A stretch of DNA of 64,000 bases from Pseudopedobacter sp038243635 (GCA_038243635.1 JBBSQW010000003.1:1-64000); one strand, 5' to 3'. Positions 1-8,963 are shown, counted from the stretch's first letter. Notes: a model not told the origin generated them from the sequence alone. Translations and numbers: made by a program.

Positions 1-90
1 AGGCTACACGGATTGTTGGGACGGATCACTCCAATGGAGAAATGGAACCAGGATAAACATACAATTTTAATGAGAAAATTAACCGCTTAA
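1..90 (+). mobile_element. C-terminal tail of a transposase (integrase core), cut by the window edge
   Basis: Frame 1 is open from base 1 to a TAA at 88-90 and reads RLHGLLGRITPMEKWN followed by a short basic tail. The pattern of a basic residue, a small loop and 'TPMEKW' resembles the C-terminal end of DDE integrase-core (rve) transposases of IS3/IS481-like elements. Only 29 residues are visible, so the family assignment is tentative. It suggests that an insertion sequence abuts the defence genes. Confidence 0.45.
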
Positions 91-641
91 TTAATCCTTG
101 AAATTTAAAAGAATACTCTTGTTTTATAGGGGTCAAAACATACTATATTGACTAAAGCATACTCAATAAAATTCAATCTCATAAAAAGATTGAAGAAGTA
201 AATAGTATAACCTATACTTCTGAAATGGATGAAGTTTTTGGAAGCAACCAAGGGCGTTTTATTTCATAAATAGACTTTAGTGCAATGTGTCGTACCTAAT
301 TAATAGCAGAAATAGCGAACAATTAGTAATATAGTAGAAGTTTACATTAAAGACTTGAAACAGTTTTTTTTGAAGAAAGAAAGCTTTCAGAGATTGATTT
401 GTAGTCGAATTTTACCTCCACAGTGAATTTAAGCTAAATACATGGAAGTAAAGTCAATATGAACAAACCTTATTTCCTACTTTTATGTATGAGGCAATTT
501 TTGACTTGACATCAATTCTGCTTTACGCGTTTAGGGGCTTACGAGTTGAAATGGATTGTGCGTTAAATTATTAGGGGAACAATGCTGGTTTGACAAAACA
601 TAATGACTTTTTTAATACTGAATTTTAAATGATATTATGAA
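91..641. other. Non-coding or decayed stretch between the transposase tail and jetD
   Basis: About 550 AT-rich bases with stops in all frames and no ORF of note. I see no convincing RNA gene, terminator or terminal inverted repeat. It may be degraded mobile DNA between the insertion-sequence remnant and the Wadjet operon. Confidence 0.4.
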
Positions 642-1610
642 TCAATCCATATTGTAATGGTACAAATCCTTCAATACATTTGTTTCTTCTTCGATCCATA
701 AATCCTGTTTAATAAGTTTATTTATTATTTCTTGTCCCTTCAGAGAAAAATTTTTTCTATCAAGCCCCGAAAAATCAGTCATGTAATTCCATCTGCTTTT
801 ATGCATAAAAGAATCTGATGGAAGGTATTGATGCGGAAAAGGAGGAGTCAAGATTTTGATTTCTATACCTCTATTTTTTAATTTGTTCTTTATACGTTGG
901 AATATGATCAACCCATGGAAATCCCAATCGCAACTATAATACATTGGATATGTAAGTTCCATTTCATCAATATCATCGATGATTGCAATATTGTTTCCTC
1001 CAACATGCCATAGTTTAACTTCAAGTTCTTTGGAATTCCAGGGTTGTTTGAGGAAAGATTTGTTCTCGCAAAGTATAATGGCCTTGGGGTTGGGATAATC
1101 GACTACTAACCTGTACTGCAAATCTTTTGAAGTTTGCGGGAATTCATCTATCTCTAAGATTTTTAATACAGCGTTGCGAACGCTATTTCTGGATTTTAAG
1201 TATTTTGAACCTGCGTAATCGAAAATCTTACCCGAAAAATCCTCAATATTGTTAAGATTGCCTCTCAATTCATTTCTGCTTTCGTAAATAACCATCAGCG
1301 TCCGGATATCTTCTTCGGTGAAATTTTTACCGCCATCTGGTCGGATATCTACCTTTTTGAAAAAGTTGTAATAATATTGATAAGCGGATTGAAAATTTTC
1401 TACGTAGTATTTTTCATAGTCATCTCCTGCAATTAACACACTTGTATTGCCCTTTTTTTGAGTAATAAGATCTGTTTGCGTCATTAAATAACGGATATAA
1501 TCCACCTCCTGAATTTTGGCAGCAGTTTTCTTTTTTTCGTACAAATCATTCAATGCTTTCAGTACGGGCCATGTAAAGTCCTTGCTATGTAGTTTCGTCA
1601 AAGATTTCAT
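642..1610 (-). CDS. jetD: Wadjet protein JetD, Toprim-fold DNA nuclease subunit
   Basis: A 322-residue protein with the C-terminal DUF2220/Toprim-like arrangement of JetD. An acidic residue sits in a strand-turn (ILCENKSF, E182), a glycine pair follows (WHVGGNN, about 202-208), and a DxD-type motif comes next (YSCDWDFHG, D228 and D230), as expected for a metal-binding topoisomerase VI-like nuclease. In characterised Wadjet systems JetD cleaves closed circular plasmid DNA after the JetABC SMC complex extrudes it. It is the last gene of the operon and its start overlaps the end of jetC by 26 bases. The neighbouring MukF-, MukE- and MukB-like genes make the assignment firm. The sequence does not settle the Wadjet subtype. 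Confidence 0.88.
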   Translation of the reverse strand: MKSLTKLHSKDFTWPVLKALNDLYEKKKTAAKIQEVDYIRYLMTQTDLITQKKGNTSVLIAGDDYEKYYVENFQSAYQYYYNFFKKVDIRPDGGKNFTEEDIRTLMVIYESRNELRGNLNNIEDFSGKIFDYAGSKYLKSRNSVRNAVLKILEIDEFPQTSKDLQYRLVVDYPNPKAIILCENKSFLKQPWNSKELEVKLWHVGGNNIAIIDDIDEMELTYPMYYSCDWDFHGLIIFQRIKNKLKNRGIEIKILTPPFPHQYLPSDSFMHKSRWNYMTDFSGLDRKNFSLKGQEIINKLIKQDLWIEEETNVLKDLYHYNMD

Positions 1611-4600
1611 CTATATTCTGTGTTAATTGTCCTTTGTGAAAAATTGCCAAGGGTGGCACATAAGTCAAGCCGTTAGCATCTTTATTGTCGTGCATGATAT
1701 AGATATACTGCCCCTCATCGTTGATATCACCTGCGGTTTCAATAGACATGGTAACGATTTGATACTTTTCTTTCTTGGCTAATTTATGCAACATTTCGTA
1801 GTTGCTTCCCAAACCTTCTGCTTCGTCTATTGGCATAACCCGTATTCCAGCGTGATCTTCGTCTTCGATCAGCGATAATCTGGCAAGACAAAGTAGTGCA
1901 TTTGCCGTGTAAGTTTGTCCATTACTGCCTGAATTTTTTTGCCCTCCTTGTTTGATTTCAAAAAGTAGATTAAAATAAGAACGTGGGTTTAGCAGGTCAT
2001 TTACTGTTGCTTCTCTTGTGCCATTTGCATCACGGAATACGCTGATCATGATTTCGTCAATGTCTTGTTTATTGGATGATTCAAATAGACCCACTTCATG
2101 CATTTCATTGGCGAGTCGTTTCCTGAAAATTTTCATCCAATCGTCTGGATAGCCTGGGGCTGGATTATGCTGCAATGTAGCATAGTTGTCACCTGTTATT
2201 TGATTTTTTGAAAGGTAATTCGTGATTCTTTGCACCTTAGTCAAGTATTCATTATAGACGTTTCCAACCTCTTTAAAAATATTATGCAGGATTTCTATTT
2301 TTCTGGAACCAATGCGTTGCAAATCGTTAGTAAGTTCGGTAAGTCTCTTTTCAATCTGTTCGCCAATAAGTTCTGCTTGTATTTGTTGTGTTGGGAAAAC
2401 AGTGGGCAATAGCTTGTTGGCCAATATACCGACTGAATAGTCTTTCAATATGGTCTTGTCTTCTATATCTTTAGAAGCTGATTCGTATGTTGCTTTGAAT
2501 TTGCTATGAGCATCCATACTTTGGTTTTCTGCTGGCTGTTGTTCTATTCTGATCAAATCCTCCTCGGCTATAAAATCACGATTGTGTTCTCCTTCAAATA
2601 TTAACTTAGCTTCATTGAACTTGAGCGTACTGTCTCTTTGGTTTCTCTGGTGCTGCTCAAGCTGTGTCTTTATCTCAGTGTAATCTGCATCAACAGTGCT
2701 GGCCATTTCGTAAAGTTTGTTGATCGGCGGATTGGTTTTGAATAGGTCGTCTTCCATTTTCTGAATTTTTGGAAGAGCTGTTTTTTCAAAAGTTATAAGG
2801 TTTTCAAATTCTATTTCAAAACTTTGAATACTATTTTCTTCTGTTTTTGCCAATTGGTCAAAGTCTGTAGAACCGTATTGTTTAAACATATAATGCTCAA
2901 TCTGATCAATTTTATCTTGATTTTCTTTGTTCTTCAGCTGGCTTTGGCTATGGCTGAAAAAGGCGGTGTCATGAGCTTCTTTATGATTTTTGTAATTAAA
3001 CAGATGCTGTTCTGAATCTTGAAAAATAGACAAATGTTTTTCTAGTTCTGTTGGTGTGAGTTCTGCAATTTCATCATTTTTTGCAAACAGTTCTTCTTCG
3101 CTGTTTTTATACAAAGAAATTGCTTTTTCTAACGCTGGATAGTTTTCTAGTTTTTCTTTTAGGTTTTGTAAGTTTTCTTGTTGCTGTTTTAGTTCCGTAA
3201 TCTGTTTTTTCAAGGCCTCAAGCGGTTCCCGATCCAGTTTGATTTGATTGGTAGCTACGTTGAGGTGTTGTTTTGGAACGTTGGTTATAAATTCATAAAT
3301 ACCGTTTAATTCCAGCCAAAATCCGTTGTGGTCTGTTTTAGCAGTAATTGGGCTTTTAAATAATTTTTCAGGAAAGGGTAGGTAGCGTTTTTTTGGCGGA
3401 TTGGGAGCTGTACGTGATAAGGATTGGAAATGGATAAGCAAGCTTTCTTGTTCAAGAGTGAGCGGCAAATCGAGCTGTTCCATTGCCCAATGTGCTAGTG
3501 ATGCAGGATTATCTAGATCTGAAAAAATAAGCTGTGTTTCGAGCTTGGCGATGGTTTCTTCAAAATCGTTCAATTTTTGCAAAGTCAATTTTCCTGCTTC
3601 AGCATAATTATTAAACCAATCCGATTGTTCAAATTCGTGTTGCAGTTTGTTTTCTGTAAGGAGCTTTTCGAATAATTTTAAGTTTTCGGCATCTGTAATC
3701 TTGGTGCGTTCTGCCAGATGCCATTGACGGATTGCATCTGCATCTTTTCGGTCTTCGGCAAACCAACTGTTTACTTTATCTATGATGTCTTTGTATTTGG
3801 TACTTTCGTCCAGTAGTTTTTTTGCTTGTTGCCATTCTGATTCGTGTTTTTCTTTTTGATGCTCTGCATTTTTGATATCACTTTTTAAGCGGGAGTGGGC
3901 ATTATGCTGGCCTTTGATGTCAGTTAGCTTGACATTGGCCAGTTTCTTTTTGATAAAAAGCCTTTTTATCTGGTTGGTTTGGTATTCTTGTGTTGATTGG
4001 TCAAGCTTTATAGTAATGCGTTTGTTTTCCTGAAACCAAAAGCTGACGTTTTCGAGACTGAATTGTTTTTTCAATCGACTGTAAACATTGAAATCACGCA
4101 ACACATTTTCTATTTTTTGCTCCTTGCTTCTAATGGTAGCTATTTCTTCTAACAAGCGGTGGTGCTGCTGTTGGTCTACATTAATGCTTTGTACTTCTTC
4201 TCGGTATTTGTTAACAAGCTGTTTGTGGTCGTTGTCTCCAAAAAGAAATGTTTTGAGTACGTCTGAGTCGGTAAAGAAACCTTTTCCTCTGGAGAAGGCT
4301 CGTATGATTGCTGCATAGCTTTTTAGGCTTTGTTGATTTTGGCTAAGGTCTACGGCTAGTATGCCGTTGTTAAAAAGCAGGTGGTGGTATTTTTTATTAC
4401 TTACTCCTTTAAGGTAGCCTTTTGTCGAAAATCTTTTTTCCAGATTTTCCAGTGCTTCTATTTGTCCGTCTACTAATAAGTCTCGGTAAAATATGGGCTC
4501 GTTCATTGGTTGGAGTGTTTCTTCAAAATCGTAACCTGCCTGTACGATGAATAATTGCATCTGGGTGCTGGTGGTGTCCAGATAACCTCCTAATGTGATG

Positions 4601-4893
4601 TACTTGCGGCGCTGTATTTCGATGTTGATAAAGATATAGCCTCTCCCGTATTTTCCACTGCCGTTTTTGAGGACAAGACCGGTCGTGTCTCGATTACTTA
4701 TACCTTCTGTTCCTGATTTAAATGTGCTTGAACCTACAAGAAGCAATTGTATAAAATCTGCAATTAAACTCTTTCCGCTTCCACTTTCTCCGCTAAAATC
4801 GGTTCGGAATTCATTGAAGCGATAATCACAGTTGAAGTGCTGTCTGATATTTAGAGTCGATAAACTATAAATCTTGGGCTGAAATTTAGTCAT
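1585..4893 (-). CDS. jetC: Wadjet protein JetC, SMC/MukB-like ATPase
   Basis: An 1102-residue SMC-type ATPase. The N-terminal head has Walker A GESGSGKS at 35-42. A long heptad-rich, Lys/Glu-rich coiled coil occupies most of the middle. The C-terminal head carries an ABC-signature-like NSGSNGQ and a Walker B region MPIDEAEGLG (about 1020-1029). The DEAEGL form is closer to MukB and Wadjet than to canonical SMC. JetC is the motor of the Wadjet loop-extruding complex that recognises small circular DNA. The start overlaps the jetB stop (ATGACTAA), implying translational coupling. A housekeeping MukB is unlikely, since Bacteroidota normally use SMC-ScpAB and a jetD gene follows directly. Confidence 0.92.
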   Translation of the reverse strand: MTKFQPKIYSLSTLNIRQHFNCDYRFNEFRTDFSGESGSGKSLIADFIQLLLVGSSTFKSGTEGISNRDTTGLVLKNGSGKYGRGYIFINIEIQRRKYITLGGYLDTTSTQMQLFIVQAGYDFEETLQPMNEPIFYRDLLVDGQIEALENLEKRFSTKGYLKGVSNKKYHHLLFNNGILAVDLSQNQQSLKSYAAIIRAFSRGKGFFTDSDVLKTFLFGDNDHKQLVNKYREEVQSINVDQQQHHRLLEEIATIRSKEQKIENVLRDFNVYSRLKKQFSLENVSFWFQENKRITIKLDQSTQEYQTNQIKRLFIKKKLANVKLTDIKGQHNAHSRLKSDIKNAEHQKEKHESEWQQAKKLLDESTKYKDIIDKVNSWFAEDRKDADAIRQWHLAERTKITDAENLKLFEKLLTENKLQHEFEQSDWFNNYAEAGKLTLQKLNDFEETIAKLETQLIFSDLDNPASLAHWAMEQLDLPLTLEQESLLIHFQSLSRTAPNPPKKRYLPFPEKLFKSPITAKTDHNGFWLELNGIYEFITNVPKQHLNVATNQIKLDREPLEALKKQITELKQQQENLQNLKEKLENYPALEKAISLYKNSEEELFAKNDEIAELTPTELEKHLSIFQDSEQHLFNYKNHKEAHDTAFFSHSQSQLKNKENQDKIDQIEHYMFKQYGSTDFDQLAKTEENSIQSFEIEFENLITFEKTALPKIQKMEDDLFKTNPPINKLYEMASTVDADYTEIKTQLEQHQRNQRDSTLKFNEAKLIFEGEHNRDFIAEEDLIRIEQQPAENQSMDAHSKFKATYESASKDIEDKTILKDYSVGILANKLLPTVFPTQQIQAELIGEQIEKRLTELTNDLQRIGSRKIEILHNIFKEVGNVYNEYLTKVQRITNYLSKNQITGDNYATLQHNPAPGYPDDWMKIFRKRLANEMHEVGLFESSNKQDIDEIMISVFRDANGTREATVNDLLNPRSYFNLLFEIKQGGQKNSGSNGQTYTANALLCLARLSLIEDEDHAGIRVMPIDEAEGLGSNYEMLHKLAKKEKYQIVTMSIETAGDINDEGQYIYIMHDNKDANGLTYVPPLAIFHKGQLTQNIDEIFDETT

Positions 4894-5566
4894 GTTCTTT
4901 TCGTTTTATAATTTCATCAATAGTTTCTATCTGCGGATAATAGATTCTTCTTAGTCTTTCAAACGAAGGTTGATAGGTGAAATAGTCACTATCATTTGTA
5001 TCTCTGGCTATCCAGCCGAGTTGTTCAAATTCGGCGAAGGCTTTATGTACCAGATTTTTTAATTTCTCTTCGTTCAAGTCTGACCCTGCATCAATTTCAA
5101 TAGTAGATACTACGCGTTGCAGCTTATTGAGGAGTTCGTCATATTCTTGATAGAGCAGGTTAATGAAATCGGATATTTTAGACAATTCAATGTTGCCGTC
5201 TAATTTATAGATTTTAAAAAAGATGAGTCCTATAAGGATATGTTCCGACTTTAAGTAGGTTCTGTATTGGTTGTCTGTGGGAATTTTGCCTCGTGAACCT
5301 TCATGAAAATCGATATAGAAATAGGTGTTCCAACCGTCGCCTTCTTTTTTGAGCAACATTTCGAAGTAGTCGTCATAGTAGGCTTGTAAGCTCTTGTAAT
5401 TTTTATCCAAAAAGGCATAAAGTGAAACGGGTTTTGGAAAGTCTCGCTGTATGTGCATTCCCGATTTGAGTAAATAGTCAAGTTTGGCGAATGTGCTTTT
5501 GGCCGTTTTGTCTAGCATGAACGCATAACGTACGTTTAGGTCTTTTTCAGAATCGTCATATTCCAT
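4886..5566 (-). CDS. jetB: Wadjet protein JetB, MukE-like (kite) subunit
   Basis: A 226-residue acidic protein with winged-helix-like character and no membrane segment. It reads like the DUF4194/MukE-like family: an N-terminal helical region, a central stretch on hearing-type 'SEHILIGLIFFKIYKL' helices, and a C-terminal 'FAEFEQLGWIARD' winged-helix element. The function rests mainly on context: it lies between the MukF-like jetA (31-base overlap) and the MukB-like jetC (8-base overlap). In the family, JetB bridges the kleisin JetA and the SMC heads. The start at 5566 lies inside the jetA coding end. An internal Met at residue 17 is an alternative start. Confidence 0.82.
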   Translation of the reverse strand: MEYDDSEKDLNVRYAFMLDKTAKSTFAKLDYLLKSGMHIQRDFPKPVSLYAFLDKNYKSLQAYYDDYFEMLLKKEGDGWNTYFYIDFHEGSRGKIPTDNQYRTYLKSEHILIGLIFFKIYKLDGNIELSKISDFINLLYQEYDELLNKLQRVVSTIEIDAGSDLNEEKLKNLVHKAFAEFEQLGWIARDTNDSDYFTYQPSFERLRRIYYPQIETIDEIIKRKEHD

Positions 5567-6864
5567 AATGAAAGATTTAGATAGTTTGGATCGTGATATT
5601 CGTTTTGGTCTACCGTAATTTCATATTGCCAGCTATTGCACTGTTTTACTAATCTTTGTGCAGTTCTTACGGCGATGTTCAGGTTGCGGTCTTCTTGGTT
5701 AAGGATGTTGAAGAAGAAGGGTGAAAAATCGAGTTTTCCATCCTTTTCTATCTGGTCTATGGCTTCCTTTGCCCAATGTTGTATTCTCTTTTTTATTTCG
5801 AGCTTTTCGATGTTCTTGACCATCATTGCCTCTGTTTGTTCTACATCGACTGATCTGACGGCAGGAGGTAGGGGCGCTTTTCTTGCAAAATCTCTTTCAG
5901 TCAGGATATAAAAACGGGGTATGGATTCGGGAACCCTGATGGTAAAGGATTCGATTTTTTCTGGAAAAACGAATCTTTTAGGTTGGTTATCTTGCCGAAT
6001 ATAGGATGCGTTGTCTAACAGATAATGTAGAAATTTATCTGTTTTTCGGTCGAGTTCATGCTGGTTAAATTCGAAGATAAACTCTCGTATGCGGGGTTTT
6101 ATTCTGTCGATACGTACGCTTACCTGATCTAAATGGTTGCGTACATTTTGATTGTACTGCAGTACTAGGTTAATGCTGTCCAGAAGCTCAAAGTTAGCGG
6201 TATTTTTTAGCATATCTTGCAATATATCATCTATATCGTAGGTAATTTGAAAACCTGTGGTCAGTTCGTGCACGTGTTTTTTGATTTGATCTAATCCAGT
6301 GCTAATAGTTTCGATTACCTGTAAGATATTGGCCTGGGGTTGTTTGATTTGAAAACGAAAATCGTCTACCGATTCACTTACTTGTTGATCAAGTATTTCT
6401 ATTTGCTGAGCCAGTTCGGTGCTTCGGGAATTGAAGTGATCGTCCATCCATATCAGTAGTTCTGCTGAATTTTTTTCGAGACTTGTTTTTAGGGTTTCTA
6501 ACAGATGTTTGAACAGTCGTTCTATTTTGGCTGGATGGTAGCTTTCCGAAAGGCGCTTGAAGACTTTTTGGCAAAATTCTTCTCCGTAGTTTTTAAAGCC
6601 GTATACTTTTCTTTTCCTGTCTCGCCATAGAAAGAATTCTTGCAGGCGCAGGATGATGTTGTTGTTTCGGTTGTTTTCATCGCGTTGGTTTGGCCCATCT
6701 AAATCGCTGAGCACTTTGGTAATGACTTGTATGATCTGTTCTTCCGTAAATTCTTGCTTTTGGTGTTTTTGATACAAAGCAAGAAGTATCAACCCATCTT
6801 TTTTGTTGGGGATGAGCTGATAGTAGCGTGGCTTTGCTTCGGAATAGAGATCTATTTCTTTCAT
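5536..6864 (-). CDS. jetA: Wadjet protein JetA, MukF-like kleisin
   Basis: A 442-residue cytoplasmic protein and the first gene of the jetABCD operon. The N-terminal region (about 1-100) looks like the winged-helix end of a kleisin. A long helical middle rich in hydrophobic heptads (about 110-260) follows, and the C-terminal part has a second compact domain. This matches the MukF-like JetA subunit, which closes the SMC ring. The start is the ATG at 6864. Position and overlap with jetB are the strongest evidence, because the sequence has no short diagnostic motif. No convincing TAnnTTTG promoter was found in the AT-rich DNA upstream. Confidence 0.82.
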   Translation of the reverse strand: MKEIDLYSEAKPRYYQLIPNKKDGLILLALYQKHQKQEFTEEQIIQVITKVLSDLDGPNQRDENNRNNNIILRLQEFFLWRDRKRKVYGFKNYGEEFCQKVFKRLSESYHPAKIERLFKHLLETLKTSLEKNSAELLIWMDDHFNSRSTELAQQIEILDQQVSESVDDFRFQIKQPQANILQVIETISTGLDQIKKHVHELTTGFQITYDIDDILQDMLKNTANFELLDSINLVLQYNQNVRNHLDQVSVRIDRIKPRIREFIFEFNQHELDRKTDKFLHYLLDNASYIRQDNQPKRFVFPEKIESFTIRVPESIPRFYILTERDFARKAPLPPAVRSVDVEQTEAMMVKNIEKLEIKKRIQHWAKEAIDQIEKDGKLDFSPFFFNILNQEDRNLNIAVRTAQRLVKQCNSWQYEITVDQNEYHDPNYLNLSLWNMTILKKT

Positions 6865-7244
6865 GTTAAAAAATGGATTGTTTTACACCATCGGTTGTTA
6901 GCCTTTAATATTTTAAACTATCAGTATTTAATATTTAACAATGTAGTAATTTTTTAACAGCAGATTAAAATATTTTTGGGTGTTGAGACTAACTAAATAA
7001 AAACAAAAAATAATCTGCCCTAATAATTGAAAATTGTTATTCGGATATACTCTTTAACCCTTTGAAATCTTACTTTTAACAATTATCTTTACATTAAGAA
7101 ACGTAGCTCATACCAGTTATTGATTAGGAAGGCTACATTTTTAAAATGTAAGAAATAGTAGAAATTTGAATAAAAGCGTCATTCGTGGCGTCTTTGTTTT
7201 TAAAGAAACATAAACGGATGTTAGTCAGGGGATAAAAATCAATA
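6865..7244. other. AT-rich intergenic region upstream of jetA
   Basis: Divergent intergenic DNA between jetA and the integrase module. No ORF or RNA gene was recognised. It must hold the jet operon promoter, but I cannot point to it with confidence. Its right edge is the tRNA-like fragment at 7245. Confidence 0.4.
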
Positions 7245-7264
7245 TTCGAGTCCCGTCCATTCCG
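7245..7264 (+). other. tRNA 3'-end-like fragment, possible att core
   Basis: The bases TTCGAGTCCCGTCCATTCCG look like the T-loop (TTCGAGT), the 3' T-stem strand (CCCGT), a seven-base acceptor strand (CCATTCC) and a discriminator G. The matching 5' half of a tRNA is absent: no ACGGG or GCGGG precedes the T-loop. Isolated tRNA 3' ends are typical attachment cores of Bacteroidetes integrative elements. A terminator and an integrase gene follow within 250 bases. Confidence 0.35.
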
Positions 7265-7289
7265 CTAATTACAATGTTAAAAACAACTA

Positions 7290-7322
7290 AAAGCCTGTAA
7301 ATTAAATATTTACAGGCTTTTT
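7290..7322 (+). terminator. Rho-independent terminator after the tRNA-like fragment
   Basis: A 13-base perfect inverted repeat (AAAGCCTGTAAAT / ATTTACAGGCTTT) with a five-base loop, ending in a T run. It sits where a tRNA gene terminator would lie, just downstream of the tRNA-like fragment. Confidence 0.75.
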
Positions 7323-7437
7323 GCGTTTAAGGTGTATACCAAATTATGCAAATCTCATCAAATAAAAGGTGAACAATTCGGTGAGCATAAATCCTAATGG
7401 GCGGTGCGCACCAAAAAGCTTACAAGCAACTGATTTA

Positions 7438-7463
7438 CAAGATGTTCATAAATGAACATCTTG
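7438..7463. repeat. Perfect 12+12 palindrome overlapping the integrase promoter
   Basis: CAAGATGTTCAT and its exact reverse complement are separated by two bases. The right arm ends in the TTG that serves as the -33 element of the integrase promoter. The site could be an operator or an arm-type recombinase binding site. Confidence 0.7.
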
Positions 7464-7491
7464 ACTGCGATTGACAGAATTAATATTTTTG
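7461..7491 (+). promoter_or_regulatory. Bacteroidetes-type promoter of the integrase gene
   Basis: TTG at 7461-7463 is followed after 20 bases by TATTTTTG at 7484-7491. This matches the TTG-N19/20-TAnnTTTG consensus of the primary sigma factor in Bacteroidota. The ATG is at 7508. Confidence 0.6.
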
Positions 7492-7507
7492 TTAACCTTT
7501 AAAAATC

Positions 7508-8776
7508 ATGCGAATGAGAACTAACCTCAATTTACTTTTCTTTTTAAAGAAGAGAATCAATTACACAGATGGCCCAGTAGCCATTTACATTAGGTTCACT
7601 GTTGACGGAAAGAGAGCTGAAGCTTCTACCGGAAAAACCTGCAATCCTAAAAAATGGAATTCAAGAGCTAAGAGAGCCTCTGGATCTAAGGAAGAAACTA
7701 AAACACTTAACGCTTTCTTAGATACCATACAAGCAAAAATTTTGGAATCATACAGATGGATGGTTTTGAATGAAGAGCATATTACTGCGGAGAGTGTAAA
7801 AAACAATTTCGTAGGTAAAGAAAGTAACGTAAGAACACTGTTGACTGTATTTACAGATCCTAACGAGAAGATGCGGGTACTTGTGGGACAAGAGTTTGAA
7901 AAGAGTACTCTTCAACGATATGAAACTGCTTTAATGCACACACGTGATTTTATGGACTGGAAATATAATATTTCTGACATAGCCGTAAGTAAAATCAATT
8001 TTGAGTTTTTAAATGAATTTGAATATTATTTAAGAAGTGTTCGTAAATGCGCCAACAACTCAGCTATCAAGTACATTAAAAATTTAGGCAAAATAGTCCG
8101 TATTTGTTTAGGGAATGTATGGTTAACCGTAGATCCTTACATAAACTACAAACCTAAGACGACAAAAGTTCATCGAGTGGTTTTAACTAAGGACGATCTA
8201 GCAAATATTGCTTCTAAATGCTTTTCGATTGAAAGATTAGATCAGGTAAGGGATATCTTTCTGTTCAGCTGCTATACAGGTCTTGCTTATGCAGATGTCA
8301 GAAAATTGAAACGTTCCGAAATAGAAAAAGGCATAGATGGAAAGTTAGGGATAAATACCTATAGACAGAAAACGGATAGCTTATCTAGAATTCCACTACT
8401 TCCGACTGCTTTATTAATTATTCAAAAACATGAAGATCATCCGCAATGTATTGCAGATGACTTGTTACTTCCAGTTATTAGCAATCAGAAGATTAATGCA
8501 TATTTAAAAGAAATTGCCGATGTGTGCGGGATTGATAAGCTGTTGACCTTCCATATTGCAAGGCATACCTTTGCTACGACTGTGACGCTTAATAATGGAG
8601 TTCCCATAGAGACAGTAGCGAAGATGATGGGGCATTCGAGTATTAAGACAACGCAGATTTATGCTAAAGTTTTAGATCATAAGATTAGTGACGATATGGA
8701 GCTGTTACGAAGTAGATTAGGGCAAAGAAAATTAGTCTATAATAGTTTACCTAAAACTGCATATAAAATTTTATGA
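7508..8776 (+). CDS. Tyrosine recombinase / integrase, Bacteroidetes type
   Basis: A 422-residue site-specific recombinase. The N-terminal Arm-DNA-binding domain (about 7-95, with VDGKRAEAST), a SAM-like core-binding domain (about 105-205) and the catalytic domain (about 225-400) are in the usual order. Catalytic residues seen are K288 (YRQKT), H349 and R352 (HIAR), H376 (GHSS) and the nucleophile Y385 (TTQIYAKV). The first catalytic Arg is not in its usual place: the motif reads TGLAYADV with Ala260 where most recombinases have Arg, a variation also known in the CTnDOT-type integrase group. It probably moved the element carrying this region. Start chosen at 7508, 17 bases after the promoter -7 element. 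Confidence 0.92.
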   Translation: MRMRTNLNLLFFLKKRINYTDGPVAIYIRFTVDGKRAEASTGKTCNPKKWNSRAKRASGSKEETKTLNAFLDTIQAKILESYRWMVLNEEHITAESVKNNFVGKESNVRTLLTVFTDPNEKMRVLVGQEFEKSTLQRYETALMHTRDFMDWKYNISDIAVSKINFEFLNEFEYYLRSVRKCANNSAIKYIKNLGKIVRICLGNVWLTVDPYINYKPKTTKVHRVVLTKDDLANIASKCFSIERLDQVRDIFLFSCYTGLAYADVRKLKRSEIEKGIDGKLGINTYRQKTDSLSRIPLLPTALLIIQKHEDHPQCIADDLLLPVISNQKINAYLKEIADVCGIDKLLTFHIARHTFATTVTLNNGVPIETVAKMMGHSSIKTTQIYAKVLDHKISDDMELLRSRLGQRKLVYNSLPKTAYKIL

Positions 8777-8881
8777 AAATCAGCACTACTAACAAATAAA
8801 TACTAAAATTCTAGTAGCGGTATCTACTTACATTATTAATATACTGATTTATCGAGAGAAATAATTGTTCAGGTAAATAAA

Positions 8882-8963
8882 AAAACCTTAGGAATAAAAA
8901 GGCTTAAGCGTACTAGATAATTTATTTTAACCAGTCGCAATTATCAAATATTACTAAGGTTTT
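8882..8963. repeat. Inverted repeat with a long spacer
   Basis: AAAACCTTAGGAAT (8882-8895) pairs with ATTACTAAGGTTTT (8950-8963) with one mismatch across a spacer of about 54 bases. It lies downstream of the integrase. It may be a terminus or end-processing structure of a mobile element, or an imperfect terminator. The function is unknown. Confidence 0.4.

Noticed and set aside
1585..6864. Housekeeping MukBEF condensin
   Set aside because: MukBEF is essentially gammaproteobacterial, and the set includes a Toprim-type jetD, which defines Wadjet.
7180..7270. A complete tRNA or tmRNA gene
   Set aside because: Only the T-loop and acceptor 3' strand are visible. No matching 5' acceptor strand, D-arm or anticodon arm could be paired upstream.
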